Shown here: piece after piece, positions 19,303-32,215 of the stretch
Layout: every line of letters begins with the position of its first letter
Position numbering within the stretch: the stretch's first letter is position 1
Origin: Stichopus chloronotus
Lineage: Eukaryota; Echinodermata; Holothuroidea; Aspidochirotida; Stichopodidae
Assembly: GCA_021234535.1 (NCBI GenBank)
Contig: CM037840.1
Location: 24,275,559-24,339,558 of the forward strand
Direction: 5' to 3'
DNA length: 64,000 bases
Position numbers and translations under genes: made by a program
Notes under the pieces: model-generated
Seen by the model: only the letters and a program-made list of their open reading frames with translations
Told to the model about the DNA's origin: nothing
Database searches by the model: none

Positions 19303-21399
19303 GAATCCCGTTTTTATAATTGGTCTGCAGTTTAATTAAAGGCTGTATTGCATCACCCTAAGCTATATTTTTACCTCCCGGAAAGCAAAATTCTCAACTG
19401 GTTCTAAGTTACAGTACTCTTAGATTGACAGCAAATTCGAAAGATGCAGAGCAGCTGGTATTACACAGCGTACACAGGGATCCATTGTTTTGATTACGCA
19501 TGTGGAGGAATTTAAGACAGGTTGAGGGAGGGACTAGAAGTAGGCGGTTGGGAGAATTTAAACTGTCTGGGGTGATGAGTTTTTGTCTTTAAACGTTTTT
19601 TTGGTATTCACTCTTTCTGAATGAAGGACAATGACATCAAGTTAATAAAGTGGTATTCTACATGTTTTGACACAGGGTAAATGGAGAAATCTAAAAAATA
19701 ACATTCATAACATCAATAACATAGATTTAACGTTACATCATCATCGAAAATTGATGTCTAGGTCCAAGGCTTTACAGTACAGTAGTTAAGTTTGTACCTA
19801 ACTTTGAACTTATCTTTTAAATGAATTACCCTAGCTACGCTCACTATCATAGTATCAGAGTGTTCTTGTAATCAACGAAGGGCATTCAAGTTCAGTGCAG
19901 GATGTAAGACTAAGACTAGAGGCTAGAGCAATCGATCATGCATGCCCACAACGGGCATTCACCGTGTATAATTAAAGGGCATTCGGACGGGCTATCACAG
20001 GAAATCATTGGTATCACCCACTTTCAGCACATACAAGTTACAGTAGAGCAAAAATAGAAGGTATGCAAGGCGCCCTAAAAATATGGCCAAAGATGCAGAA
20101 ATGAAAGTTTAGAGAAGAAAACCAAAGAGAAAGAAACGGGAACACGCAGAAACAACTGTGTGTCAGAGGAAACTCATCAACTTACGCCTTAAGGTAACAA
20201 ACAAGGAGGCTAGGCTCACACAAACTTGGTTTAGAAATAATTCTAGTACAATTAAAAAGGAAAACCGTCATGCCTTCAGGTTATTTATCATTTTATGACA
20301 CTGATGTCTGATGACTAGCAATAGCATACCTGCGGCTGCGAGGAAAGCGCAAAGAACAGTACAACCTCTTCACGATTGTCTACATCAAGACGTTTTCAAA
20401 ATTCAAATAACAAGCTTCATATGCAGCGTGACCAGAACGTGGACGCTTTTTATGCTAAAACTGAAATGCTAACGTACCTTTGAGATAATTATGGCATGCC
20501 CGATTGGTAATAATTCTAACAATAGCGATTAGAGAGCTGGTAAACAATTTTTTCTGTTACCCTGGTGACACTGAGCCCAGTTAACACATGGGCTCCATGT
20601 AGTTGAATCCCAACTCAGTCTATTTTGAGAAAAAAAAAAGAGAGGCTGACGCAGAGATTTGCCTCTTCCTAAACACCGTGTAAGAGTGCATTGTAGATAT
20701 AAGAACTGAAATGCCCTTTAGTTCAATAGTAAATACTTGTTGTTAGGAAGATCCATGCCACTGCACACACACCACTTCCACGCTCGGATCCATGCACGAA
20801 TGTGAGAAAGGAGGGTACATACACCGTCGGCCGAAGGGGGTTGCAGTTTGAATTGTAGATGCGATTTCCCAGCATTTGGGAAGTAGGATATATGCCTACT
20901 TTCCATATACCTACTTGGTCATTTTCGGAGTATTTGAAAAAAATACGGTCATAATAAATTAATTTTTGGTCATCGAAAAAAGGGTGAGGGGGGGGGGCAT
21001 GCTCCACCTGCATCCACGCCGTCATCGATCAGACAACTTGTCAAGCTTTAACTGCATTCAATCATGAAAGATTCTGATAGGCTTATAGGTAAGCCTATGT
21101 AAGGTTCCTGTGTATTGTGTACTACTAATAGAATTTCTATAGAGAGTACAATGTTTTAGTAGAGATTGTTCCTTATAGAAACTATTGTATAGAAATTTGT
21201 AAATTCTAACTCTAAAGAAAATGCAAATGTCTAAAGAGGAAATCAAACATTTCTGTAGAAAATCGTTGATTCTATAGAGCTCTATAGACACAACTATACA
21301 TAACTTTTGTATGGAAGTTAAGCTGCAAGGGGATTTAGATGTAATATAGTTGGTCGAAAGCTTGGCAAATCTTATTCAATCTAAGCAAATGAAAGTTAA
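19303..21399. other. no gene; scattered repeat fragments
   Basis: The segment at 19510-19600 is matched, inverted and diverged, at 23965-24062. The part at 21115-21300 is rich in TTCTATAGA-type short palindromes like 4340-4510. A run of ten G lies at 20988-20997. No exon is recognised. Confidence 0.55.
19510..19600 (+). repeat. about 90-bp dispersed repeat, inverted partner at 23965-24062
   Basis: Shared blocks in order are GACAGG, TGAGGGA, GGACTAGA, GGTTGGGAGAATT and AACTGTCTGGGGTG, then TCTGTCTTTAA/TTTGTCTTTAA on the reverse of the partner. GACAG and CTGTC near the ends could pair. Confidence 0.65.
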
Positions 21400-21900
21400 T
21401 GCACATTGGCAGTCATAACCCACAGCTCCAGTATACCTAGAATGGTGAAGTTCAGGAGGTGTGTACTGAACCAGATGTAAGAATGTGGACTCATTCTTGC
21501 AACCGTCAAAACAATGCTCAAGGAGCCAATATGGTTTTGGGTATGATCAACAGAAACTTCTGTTTTCTTAACAAAGGATATTGCTGTAAGACTTAACAAC
21601 TGGCCTCTGTTAGGCCTCATTCTGATCGAGTATGTAGTAATGCAAGCTTGGAATCCCGGGATAAGGAAGAATGTGAGAAAGTACAAAGAAGGGCTGCTAT
21701 AGGTTGATGAGCTCGTTTATGAGGGAGTTTCATATTGTAAAATTAATTACAATATCTGAACACCACTTCTCTTGAGCTGATGGGAATACAGGGTGATACG
21801 ATTCAGGTTTTTAAGATTGTTCATGGGTATGATAGGCCTAGTTTATGTTTTTTTTTTAAGTTTTTTAATTTTGCCATTAATGATTGCACAATCAAGAACC
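21400..21900 (+). pseudogene. LINE reverse-transcriptase C-terminal relic
   Basis: On the plus strand, in shifting frames, the text reads ANMVLGMINRNFCFLNK, then QAWNPGIRKNV and later LMGIQGDTIQVFKIVHGYD. These three segments occur in this order in the post-catalytic region of CR1/L2-type RTs (VLGMIKRNF, WNPYLRKD, RRGDMIEVFKI). At least three frame changes are needed, so it is an old copy. Confidence 0.7.
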
Positions 21901-23383
21901 TTTTGCCTCGAACTCCAAAAGGTGCATAGTAATATGAATGTTCGTCATAACTTCTTTTGATCGTTGGCAGGGACGTATTTTGTCCCTAATCAGTTTTCCC
22001 TACCAAACTTTACTTCATTTTCCCTTACTAGTTGTGGAAAGAAGGGTGGGCAAGAGTATATTCTCTCCCACCACCTTTGTTGTCAAAATTAGTGACTGTC
22101 ACCAATTAAGGAGTTGCCACGCGATATTAGCTGTGGCCCGGATGAATATATATAGCATTTAACGGAGCTTAAACAAGTTAAGATGATGATGCTAGATGGG
22201 GATTAATGAGTGCTAATAGACCATGAAAGACTACGCCTTGATCTAAGACTTGATTGACGGCGATCGGGGGGGGGGGGGGGGGAGGGCGAGGGGGTGGTCG
22301 ATTGTCAGCCTGTTTTTTTTTTTTTTTTTAGCTAAGGGAGCTTTCATTCATATAGGCTAGTGTATGGTGTTGGTAATTTCTACTGAACTTACCCCATTGG
22401 AAGAGTAACGCCAGTATGATGTAATGATATTCTTATAAAGATGATAATGATATTGAGATTTTGATGCTGCGTTTGTTGTTATTGCTCTTCGTAGAAGATC
22501 AATTTTGTCGTTCGTTGAATGATCTACTGTTCATCAGCTTCTAGTCTGGCCCCCAGGCCATAACATCTTGGCGTCAAGAAACAAGGCAATATAGTCACGT
22601 TCCTATTTCTTCAAGTTGGAGTTGCTGTATACCCCACCCCGTCCTAAGAGGCTCAGGTCATATTTGCAACAGAAAACTGAAATACCTAGAAGATCGACGG
22701 AAAACTTTCGAGTTTTCCTTGCAAACTCTCTTCCCGTTCAAAATGAAAATCATGCACTTTTGAAAGGCAACGAGTGGATTTGGTAAAAACATGTACTTGG
22801 ACTTTCTATAACTTATATAGGCTTAGCCTATGATGCTTTTACTGAGCCCTTTCGCATAAAATACAAACAACATGAATTATAGTTCTAATCCATATCAAAA
22901 TGGGAAATTAATAATAAAAAAATATTACCAACTGCGACCGACAAACAAACTTTAATCGTGAAATTTTGACAAGGTACATGACTCCGTGCTTTCGGAATAT
23001 TAGTCAATCAAGAAATTGGGAAGGGGTTGGAAAATTTGTTGAATACGAAAAGCTCAGTCCTGGAATAGTCATTGTAAACTCGATATTCGCTCAAAATAAG
23101 AGTAACTTTGGAAAGACATACAAATTTGATAAAAAAATTCGGTCTCAATAGAAACAGCAAAGCCTTAGTGATTTACGTCTCCGAGGCGGCTTTCAGTTAG
23201 AGTACCTTTATACTTAGTAGCCTACCAATGCGCTCTCGTACTTTTCAAGACACTGTAAGACCTTACGATAGAAATAGATAACATCCATCTCTGTATATTC
23301 AACTTCTATGATCCTAGTGTTTGGGTACGTCCTGTACATGCATATGTAGGCATAGAGCTGAGGAACACAACACATTTTGTAAA
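21901..23383. other. intergenic, including 5' flank of MRPS14
   Basis: It holds a 17-base G run at 22266-22282 and an 18-base T-rich run at 22312-22330. Nothing else is recognised. The last few hundred bases should hold the MRPS14 promoter; I see no TATA box. Confidence 0.5.
22266..22282 (+). repeat. homopolymer run of 17 G
   Basis: An uninterrupted G run, one of ten runs of at least 10 G on this strand. The others are at 20988, 31173, 40320, 56333, 60443, 60999, 62329, 63853 and 63944. Confidence 0.95.
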
Positions 23384-23467
23384 ATGGCTCTTAACGTTGC
23401 AGTCCGACCACTACGACGGCTGTGCACCATTCAGAGTGTCTTCCTTGATAATGTTCCATCAATTGGG
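23384..23467 (+). CDS. MRPS14: MRPS14 exon 1 (start, targeting peptide)
   Basis: 28 codons from ATG, phase 0, ending at donor TTGGG|GTAATG. It is rich in Arg and Leu with no acidic residue before codon 22, as expected for a mitochondrial presequence. It is the least conserved exon, so the call rests on the exact phase match with exon 2. Confidence 0.75.
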
Positions 23468-26400
23468 GTAATGTCCTTAACACCGTGATTAAATATTCTA
23501 TCCTGTAAAAGTAGAACACATTTGGAGATGTGTTATCTTTGGATCAACCAAGTTGTGAGTTTGGTCAGCACAACGATAGAGATAGCTGCCTGTGTCAACA
23601 CAACCTAACGTTAGGTCCAACATAAGGCCAACTCAGCGGGCCTATGGCCTAGCCAGTATTTTAGGCTAGTAGTAGTAAGAGAAAGACTTAGAAGAGTGGC
23701 TTAGATATTCTTAAGTTACGCTCACGACAATATTATACCGCAGACGTAAGTGTTGAATCAGGCCTCGTGTATGTGCACAGCAAATGTATACGGTCATTTA
23801 ATTATAACTATGACTTAGGCCTAGGCTACTAATTAGTCTAGGCTTCGATTCAGCAATTGTGGCTTGAATTTGCAAGGACTACCATGTAGGGTTAGCGTAC
23901 ATCTTTGAACACTGGACAACCAAGTTGGCTTTCATATCGTAGTGGGTTTTGCTTAATTAGGACATATGATGCGACTGTCATCTTAAAGACAGAAACCCGA
24001 CACCCCAGACAGTTGCAATTCTCCCAACCACTTACATCTAGTCCATCCCTCAGCCTGTCTAAAATTTGAATTTGAAAGTTGAGGATCAGGAAGCCCCATA
24101 TGGGCTCATCAAGGACTCTTTACCTTGTTGATCGTGGATGAACACTGGCGAGATTCGCCTACTCTTTTCGATAAGTGTCCAGAGGATATCGAGGCAGGGG
24201 TGAAACCAGACAATCGCCAATGCAAACCCAAACCTGCTCCCGGGACCGCCTTTTAAGGTCCCCATCCGACGGACGAGAGTGTATCCCCCAGTCTTCAGCC
24301 ACTTTCCCAAAGGCTGGGAGGGGTGGAGAACCTGCCCAGCTCAGCAGCCCATCAGCTGTGCCAAGCAACCTGAAGGGGACAAGACCTAAATCGGACAACA
24401 GGAACCCAAATAACCCCCTCAGCACGACTGTAAACAGCTTTACTGAACAATTCAAATTTGAATTCCCAGAAATTTTCCAAGTGGTTCCACAGGGATTTGA
24501 TCAGGGGACCCTTTGATTGCAAGACGGACACTCTAACCACCAAGCTAACTCTCCACCCTAAATTTCTCCACATGCTATCAAAACAATGGATCCCTGTGTA
24601 CGCTGTGAAATATGAACTGCTGCACTCTACATCTTCAGGGTTTACTGTCAAAGAGTACTGCAACTTAAAACCAGTTGAGAATTGTGCTTTCTGGAAGTCA
24701 AAAATATATCTTCTAATCCAGGCTGAGGGCCTATGCTTGTCTACATTTCATGCAATAAGCTTACACGATTTGTTGACTAAAATGCAGTAAAAACCGGTTT
24801 TTCTAAATATTTGGACAATTTGGATATCCAAAAACTGCCGTTGGTGTGCTTCTGAAATCATCCAATGTTATACTATCAAAGTTTTCATTTTCACTGTTGG
24901 AAAGCTTCCATTTGAAAAATCTTTATTTCTGTATGAGGTCAGATGTCATATTTGGAGCAGATTCATGCATGAGCCATCTCTCTGCAATAATTGAAAATGC
25001 TTTTACTTACACATACTTTCATGGATTTGTCTGAAACTTGCATACAATATTTCTTAGGTGGTGGGCCACTTGAAACATTCAGGAATTTTTGGTTCAAGGT
25101 CCCTTTGCACACTTTATGAAATTGTTTTTCGCTTCTCATAGGTGATAAAATTTCGAGCATCTATAGGTTTGATTTCTCTTTCAGACATTTAATGAAAGCC
25201 TTAAACATTCACAGTGTCACATTTTGCAAGTGCAAACTAGCTCTAATGCAACAACAACGTTTTCTGCTGCGGCATGTTGCCACTGTAATTCCCACCAACT
25301 CCCACACATGAAATGAGTATTTCCTGCCAAATAGGAATGAATGTGTGTAACTTAAATGCTTCATGTGTGGTTCATGATCATTGAACAGCAGGCAATGTTA
25401 TGAGGTACTGTGTGTAGGCCTATGGTAGTACTGAAGTATAATTTACCTGTGTTAGTGTGTTGTTTTGTTGGCGTTAGAATGCTGATACGTTGAAGTATCT
25501 TCGACTTTTGTATTCACCACATGGAATGCTCCCTAGTGTCTTAAGTGGCTATCTCAGACATTTTGATCAACCTTGCTGGACATTTTGACCAATTTTGCTG
25601 GTCATTTTGACCAACCTCATTGGTCATTTTCAACCAACATTTCTGTTATTGTGTGAGAAGCGTAGCATGGAAGTATTGCATTCAGGAAGGTACTGTAGCC
25701 CTGTTGAGTTCAGCAAGTGATTATAACAAATGGAAAGTTAAAATTCACGTAGTTTGTTAACTCATTAAGCCGCATGTAGTTTACCAAGTAATCAATGCAA
25801 AATTGACAGCTAATTCGAGTAGTCAGTCCAGTGACAGCTAGAATTGCTTCAAAACCATTCTGAATGGCATCATTGTCTGTGTTTTACAGTATGTCAGAAT
25901 TTTAGCTTGTTGAATTGATCAAAGAGTTTGGCTAAATTGGCAGTAGGTGGTTGAATTTATAGTCAGTGGAATTGACTGCAAAGCATTCTTTACCACACTA
26001 ACGAAGATGCCAAGTTGAGCGAGTGGCCGTGAGTTTGATGAAAGGGAAGCCTGTAACGTTGTAATAGCAAGTTTGACGTCTCAGAAAATAATGAAGTGTT
26101 AAAAATGTACACACCAGTTTTCAGGTTTCTTGGACTTGGGTGTTTGGTCAGAATCAGTGAAAGCCCTAATATCACATTTTTGTAACAATTTGATCATTTT
26201 GTGCAGCAAAAAATATTTGAACGTGAAAGTTTGAGTATCAGGAAGCTCATATGGGCTCATCAAGGACCTTTGATTTTGTTGATCAGTCATGGATGAACCA
26301 TGAGGAGAATGGCTTACCCTTTTTGATAAGTGTTCAAAAGTAACAAGGCACAGAAGGGGTGGAGCCAGATAATCTCAATGCAAACTTAAACCTGCTCCCA

Positions 26401-28961
26401 AGAGTCTGCCATTTACCATCTCAATTTGACGGATGAGAGTGCATCCCCTAGTCTTCATCCACTTTCCCAAAGGGGTGGAGGGCTCCAGTTTTTACCCAGT
26501 TCAGCAACTCATCAGCTGTACCAAGCAACCTCAAGAGGACTAGATCTAGTTCAGACAAGAATTACAACCAAATTCCCTTCAGCACCACTGTAAACAGCTT
26601 CAAGTGAACAAGCCAAATTTGAATCTCCCGAAAAATTTCAAGTGTTCCCACCGGGATTTGATCCAAGAACCCAAAGATGCAAGATGGACACTCTAACCAC
26701 TGAGCTTACCCTAACCCTTCACCCTAAAATAAGATTCAATGTAGCTCAAGCCAACAGAAAGCTGTTTTGTAGCTGAATAACAACGAAAATCAGAATCAAA
26801 CTTATTATTATGCTTTTATTCTAACAATTCAATGAGTCATATTTAATAATTTGATCTAATCTGATAATTATCACTTTTTGCTTTGTAGGTTGTCTACGTT
26901 CCTGAGAGAAGTCGATACACCAACTGGAGAATGCGTAGGGATGCCATCAGGAGACAGATGGTAAAGGAGCAGGCCATACAAAGAGTTAGACTAAACTGTA
27001 TCAGGAAAAACACCATTCTACCCGATGAATTAAAGGTAAAGTGCAGAAACAGGGATGAAACACTGACGCTATTGTCTTGGCCTCAGTGGATTTGGCATAT
27101 TAATCATATTTAAAGCACCGGATCTTTCCCAAGGTTGAATATGTTCTTGTACAGTACAAACTGGTAGGGAATGCTCCCTCAAGTAAACTTATGCAAATGA
27201 AACCATTATATGCAACAGTATGGCTTTGTTTGATCAAAAGTATGATTTGAAGCATGATTCGGAGGGTGAACTAAAGTGTGGTATGTGTGTCTCCTCGTGT
27301 GCAACATAATGAAGGCTCGCGATGCATTTGCACCTTCTTTGCTCTTACTTTTTCTTTTTTAATGGTGTGTATTTGAATGTCAGGTTGGTAACATGTATTG
27401 ATGCAATCAAGTTTGGATAAAGGTTTTACCTAGCAAAGGAAAAAACCACACCTGTAGACTGATAAGGCAGCCTGAAATATACAGATGAGCTCACAAGAAT
27501 GCGATTCGTGTGTAGCCTTTCTTGTTTTTGTTCTTCCAACAATATAACAAGGTGTCAGTTTCTTCCCTGTAATAATTACTATTCTAATTTTCAGCTTTTG
27601 TCTTTCAATACATTAGTAATTTGCTGAAAATATAGTTATTATATGTAAATTGACAACTTTAACTGCAGGCTGTGCCTTAGTTTCACTTTAAAAAACTTAC
27701 TCACTGATATAACCTTTTATGATGGCCTTATTTTGTGATTGCAAGCTTTACAATATCAAAATTGACTTTCTCATTTGCTGGTGAAATCGTCAGGGAATGC
27801 AACTAGTACAGTAATTGTTGATCAGCTGTGCCTCAACCAATTTACTGTGTCTTAGCTTCCTCAACATTCCCTGTTCCTTCTGGGTAAGGTAAAAATGCCA
27901 CACAGATCCATCAGGAGTAGCAGTTTCTGAATAAATAGGTCAATAATTTGAGGTCAAGCAACCTCTCTCAAATATATGCATACAGGACTAAGTATTCCAT
28001 GAGGCATATTTCCCTGATAATAAAAATACTTATCAAAATGGGAAAATGTGGTGGGAATAAAATCAAACCCACTTGATGTGGACAGAAGATATCCTACAAC
28101 GTTTCTTTATCTTGTCTCATCACTGGGGAAGAATGGTCTCATCTCAGTGAAGTGTTAATACAAATTTCTTACGGATGCCTTAGGATGGGAACTTCACAGA
28201 AACTATGATGTATATGGGAGCTCACTGTCGCAGCTATGAACATGCAGTGGCAAAGGTCAAGTCGCTTCGTATTTACAGTCAATGTTAATCGTAGTTTTGT
28301 CGAGAAATTTTTGCAGTCTCACAAAGTCGTATCGATTGGATGCAGTAGATCACCATAGAGTGTACTGCCTGCTATCCTCTACTAAACCACAGAATGCTGT
28401 TTGTATTTCAAAAGATTCACATCCTGCTATGAAGACCTTCCTCTGTCACTGCACTGCTGTTTTGTTAACAGAGCAGAGATAGTGTTTTGATTTAAACCCT
28501 GATTCTTTCATGTGCTTTTCCTGGCAATTTGAATTGTTTGAAAGATGTACGTCATGTGCGAGGAGTCATTATAGACAAATAATCACCGCTGATAGAGACA
28601 AGAAATGTTATCTAAGCATTACCATGTGACCATTCAGACACATTACCAGATCTTAAAAGAATATTATTTGAAAAAAAAAAAAATTGTCATGATGCTAGAA
28701 AATGGAAATTTAATGTGTCGAATTGTATATCCAGATAGCATTAAAATATGGATTTCTTTGTATGCTCCTCCCCAACAGCGAGTAGCCGATGTGGAAATTG
28801 CCGCCGAGCCACGGGACAGCAACTACGTGAGGGTGAGAGACCGGTGCGCATTGACATCCAGGCCCCGCTCAGTGATCCCTAGGTGGAGGTTGTCCAGAAT
28901 TATGTTCAGGGCCATTGCTGATGCCTGCCACATGTCAGGTGTCAAAAGGGCATCTTGGTGA
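23384..28961 (+). CDS. MRPS14: MRPS14, mitochondrial ribosomal protein uS14m (gene span, 3 coding exons)
   Basis: Joining 23384-23467, 26889-27035 and 28779-28961 gives 137 codons plus TGA, near the 128 residues of the human protein. uS14m is an rRNA-binding protein of the mitochondrial small subunit, needed for mitochondrial translation. Residues 1-28 are basic and hydroxyl-rich ([17 protein letters not shown]), as in a mitochondrial targeting peptide. Exon 2 carries YTNWRMRRD...RR..V and [16 protein letters not shown], the animal mitochondrial version. Exon 3 carries [22 protein letters not shown] and GVKRASW, the universal uS14 C-terminal signature. Both introns are phase 0 with GT-AG ends (3421 and 1743 bp). 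The start is the first Met opening a frame that splices in phase to exon 2. The gene converges with the PTDSS1-like gene. No nearby AATAAA was found downstream. Confidence 0.93.
24060..24560 (-). mobile_element. tRNA-headed SINE, copy 1
   Basis: On the minus strand the head near 24560 reads through TTAGCTTGGTGGTTAGAGTG (A-box-like, about 24530-24549), then 35-40 bases later CTGATCAAATCCC (B-box match to GWTCRANNC, about 24491-24503). About 420 bp of unrelated body follows. The whole roughly 500 bp aligns with copy 2 at 26219-26740 at moderate identity, in the same orientation. Confidence 0.7.
25560..25645 (+). repeat. short tandem repeat, about 21-bp unit, 4 copies
   Basis: CATTTTGACCAA with flanking TTGCTGG recurs four times with substitutions. 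It is a minisatellite-like stretch. Confidence 0.6.
26219..26740 (-). mobile_element. tRNA-headed SINE, copy 2
   Basis: This is the better preserved head: on the minus strand GTAAGCTCAGTGGTTAGAG (26691-26709) and TGGATCAAATCCCGG (26651-26665), with the spacing of Pol III A and B boxes. The body matches copy 1 throughout, including TATGGGCTCATCAAGGAC near the far end. Head similarity to a specific tRNA isotype was not determined. Confidence 0.72.
26889..27035 (+). CDS. MRPS14: MRPS14 exon 2
   Basis: 49 codons. Acceptor is TTTGTAG|GTT and donor AAG|GTAAAG, both phase 0. It encodes the central basic helix of uS14m with NWRMRRD and CIRKNTILP. Confidence 0.93.
27036..28778 (+). other. MRPS14 intron 2
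   Basis: 1.7 kb, AT-rich, with no repeat or exon recognised. It ends in a pyrimidine-rich tract and CCCAACAG. Confidence 0.8.
28779..28961 (+). CDS. MRPS14: MRPS14 exon 3 (C-terminus)
   Basis: 60 codons plus TGA after acceptor CCCCAACAG|CGA. It contains [17 protein letters not shown] and KRASW at the very end, the S14 family signature. This exon alone identifies the gene. Confidence 0.95.
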   Translation, partial: RVADVEIAAEPRDSNYVRVRDRCALTSRPRSVIPRWRLSRIMFRAIADACHMSGVKRASW

Positions 28962-31954
28962 AGAACTATAGCGAAGACATGAATCTTTGCCGCGAAAGAA
29001 GCGAAGTGCCACTGGCCGTCTAGAGTCAGAGCAGTGCATTGTCTTGGCGATGAAGAGGAAACCGTCGATACTGACCTCAGCAAGATGAGGAACAAGCTTG
29101 GAAGACAAACAAACAGCAGCACAGTACCAACCGTACACTACCAGTTAGATGATTTGAACATCAAACCCAAAGTTTGTTATGTATGTTACACTGGAGTGAA
29201 TTTGAGTTGAGGAGTGGATGTTGTACTGATGTAGCTGGAATTTGAAGATGAAAGAGAAGATTTGGAAGTGATAACAAGGGTAGGGGATGGGAAAGAGTGG
29301 GGATCATGAAGGGGATCATAGTGGGGATCATAAAGGGTACAGAGGAACATTAGAACAGAATACTAAATGGCTGTTCATATTAGTTTAGTCTGAAATTTCA
29401 TTCAGGTCATGACTGGTTGTGTCTGAGGACAAAAGTCCAGTTGTTGAATATCAAGAATCTTCCACTTGAAATTGAAGTAGTGGAAGAATTTGCTCAATTT
29501 TTGGATCGAATTCCAAGTCGAGAGAAGTTTGTGCATGCTGTGTACGTTGGTCATTGTAGGCCAAATGATTTGAAGCCAACAGCCATGTTTACTTCCACAG
29601 TGTCAAAGAGTTAACTGTGAAGGAAAATCTATTTCAGCACCAGCCTGATCTTATTCACCACATACAGTAATGGGTGTAAATCCATGCCAGTGGTAGTATC
29701 AATATATGCACAGACATGTATATAATTACATCGTGACCTTGTGTTTTCTTTCTGAAGGTATCCTGTCTCTTCTGTAAGCTTTTGAAAACTAGTCATTTTT
29801 AAAATTTCAAAATTAGTGTCAATAGGGCCTAATGTGTTATATGAGACACAACTGCCAGACTCCTGTGGACGGGCCAGTTCACCCCACCTAATGTGAAGGA
29901 TAATATATGAGTGTAACTTTTGTGTGCAATAGTCGCATATGGCCTCTATCACAAGAACCAGGCAACTCAAGGTTGATAGTGTTTGTTACGGGTGCCTGGG
30001 TGCCCAACGGATCATAGCAGGTCCCAGTTCTGAAATTGCAAGCCAAATTTAAAGTTTCACTAACTTTCACTGTGTGACAAAATCAAGCATGTAAAGAACT
30101 ACATGGTCATGCCATACATTGAGTAAGGTTCCTGGTGTTTTATCGTCTTGCAAAACAAAATGTCATATTATGACTAACCAATGAGCGTGAACCTTAGAAG
30201 AAATCGCCACACTTCAATGTGCATTGAGGCATCCTTCATTTTCATGGTGAGCATACCTCTTTAGTTTCGTGATTTGACCAACTCAAAAGAAGATTTGCCA
30301 TTTTTGGAAGGTTACGACAGCGTCGAAAGTTTTCTTTTAAGAACACTTGCTATGAAAGCTTTAAAGTGATTGGCCACTGGAGAAAATGGATATTGCACAA
30401 AAGTCAGAGATATTTTCCTCTTTATATCAGTGAAAACCAATCTTTACAGCATGTTCCATTTGGAAGTGATGGATTTTTTCAAGAAATACCGATTTTGAGT
30501 TGGCATTTTGCATGGTGGGAATTTTTGTGACATCACAAATATCCTTTGCATTCCTTATAATTTGAACTGTCTTGAAAGAAACGAACAGGATAGTTTTAGG
30601 TATGTGACCAGGTCCACAATAAACACAATTTATTATTTTCACCTAGTTCAATTTCAAGATTAAATAATCGCTCCTCTTTCCACGAACAATAAAAATATCT
30701 TGCAACAATTTGCTGTTGTCACATGGCAGTTTTTGCAACCTTTAGGCAACTAGAAATCTTTCTTGATCAGAGAAGTACTTTCTTCAAACAGCATTATCTC
30801 GAGGTTGGGACAAGATATTGGTATGGGGTTTGAAATGCCTACTGTGAAACATGTTCATGTTTGGAACTCTTCACTTGGCAATTGAATATTCCTCTAAGTA
30901 TTGGTAGTATTAGTAGTAGTTTAAAAGAATCTAAAGGAAAAGAATTTAAAAGAAAAGAAAAATGCCATTTTCTGAGGAATCCTGGCAGAAGTTGTGTTGC
31001 TAACTACTTCTTTCTTTTGTCAGACCCAAGTTTAGTTTCCTTTCCCAAAGTGTGCCAGAATTTCATGTGACTTTGACAGTGCTTGTTGGGTGGACTTTTG
31101 ACAAGCCATTGCTTTCAGATAGCTATTACCAATCTGAGTACAGGAGAATCCAAAGAGGAAGGAGAGGAAGGAGGGGGGGGGGGGGGGGTACTTACAAGCA
31201 GGCCAACCATTGAGAGCAGGTTTTACCCAAGGGATGCATGTGGATAGCCCCATTTGATGGTGTGGGATATATTTTTAGGGTATTCATTACAAATTGTGAC
31301 ACAAAGAAATTTGGAAGAAATTTAGGTGTAAAGAAAGTGGGAACATTCACATCTGGTGGGATGTGGGAAACATACTTCCTGTAGCATCCCCCGCCGCAAC
31401 TCTAAGGGTTAAAACAGCAAGTGCTCCAAGCTGACATTGTCAGCTCAATGTTATCTATTTACAGTCTGTTTCCTGAATTTTGCAATAGGCAATATGTCAG
31501 GGTCAGTGCACACAACACTCTGACCACTTTAATGGGACAAACATAAAAAAAAAAAAACAATGAAACAGGTAAGATTGAGTGCTAAGCAACTGTATAATTT
31601 TGGTATAAAATGTGCTAGACGTAGAGAAATTTAACACAACACAGCATGCAGAAACAAAAATAGCATCCCACAGACAAAAGCCTGTATCTCCTATTGAGAT
31701 AGTATGTGTAATACCATTCCCTTGGTACGGAAGCTTAATAGTGCCGTCTAGACAAGAATATATCTTTGTCCCATAACTTAACAATTTTCTGAAAAATGTT
31801 TCGCTAGCAAGAATATACCACATCAAAAAACTGAAAAATGACCCACCTGTTTAGTTGTCTTATTTGAGCAAATAACAATTTCTGCTAAGTGTTCAAATGA
31901 CAAGTTATATCTTGTCATTTCCACAACTTTTTGCAAGATGGCTGCTTGTTCATT

Positions 31955-32215
31955 TCACTGCTAAGTGAGCAAATTCAACAATTTCGTGCAAAATATTAGA
32001 ATGAAAACTTATCATATTCTTGCCAACTTTAAAATTCTCTGCAAAATGTTGATTTCCTTTTCTGAATGAGCAAAAAGTTCTTGTTTTGCTCACTTAGGAA
32101 GTGAAGAAGTGAGCATTTTGCCGAATATTGGGACTTAGCAAGATGTGATGACTTGTCAATTGAACATCTTACAGCAAATTGATAAATTGCTCACTTTAGA
32201 AGTGAGCAAGTGGAC
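31955..32215. repeat. cluster of AAGTGAGC hairpins
   Basis: The near-perfect palindrome TTGCTCACTT...AAGTGAGCAA lies at about 32187-32210. GCTCACTT...AAGTGAGC recurs at about 32087-32115 and a single arm CTAAGTGAGC at about 31961. Spacing is about 100-130 bp. Confidence 0.55.

Larger units (their letters stand above)
23468..26888 (+). other. MRPS14 intron 1
   Basis: A 3.4-kb intron that holds two copies of a tRNA-headed SINE (minus strand, at 24060-24560 and 26219-26740) and a short 21-bp tandem repeat at 25560-25645. Nothing else is recognised. Confidence 0.75.

Noticed and set aside
26931..27113. Reading through from MRPS14 exon 2 past 27035 as one 60-codon gene
   Set aside because: The family sequence stops exactly at AAG|GTAAAG and resumes in phase at 28779.
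28605..28778. In-frame upstream extension of MRPS14 exon 3
   Set aside because: The extension is AT-rich with no homology, and a strong acceptor ends at 28778.
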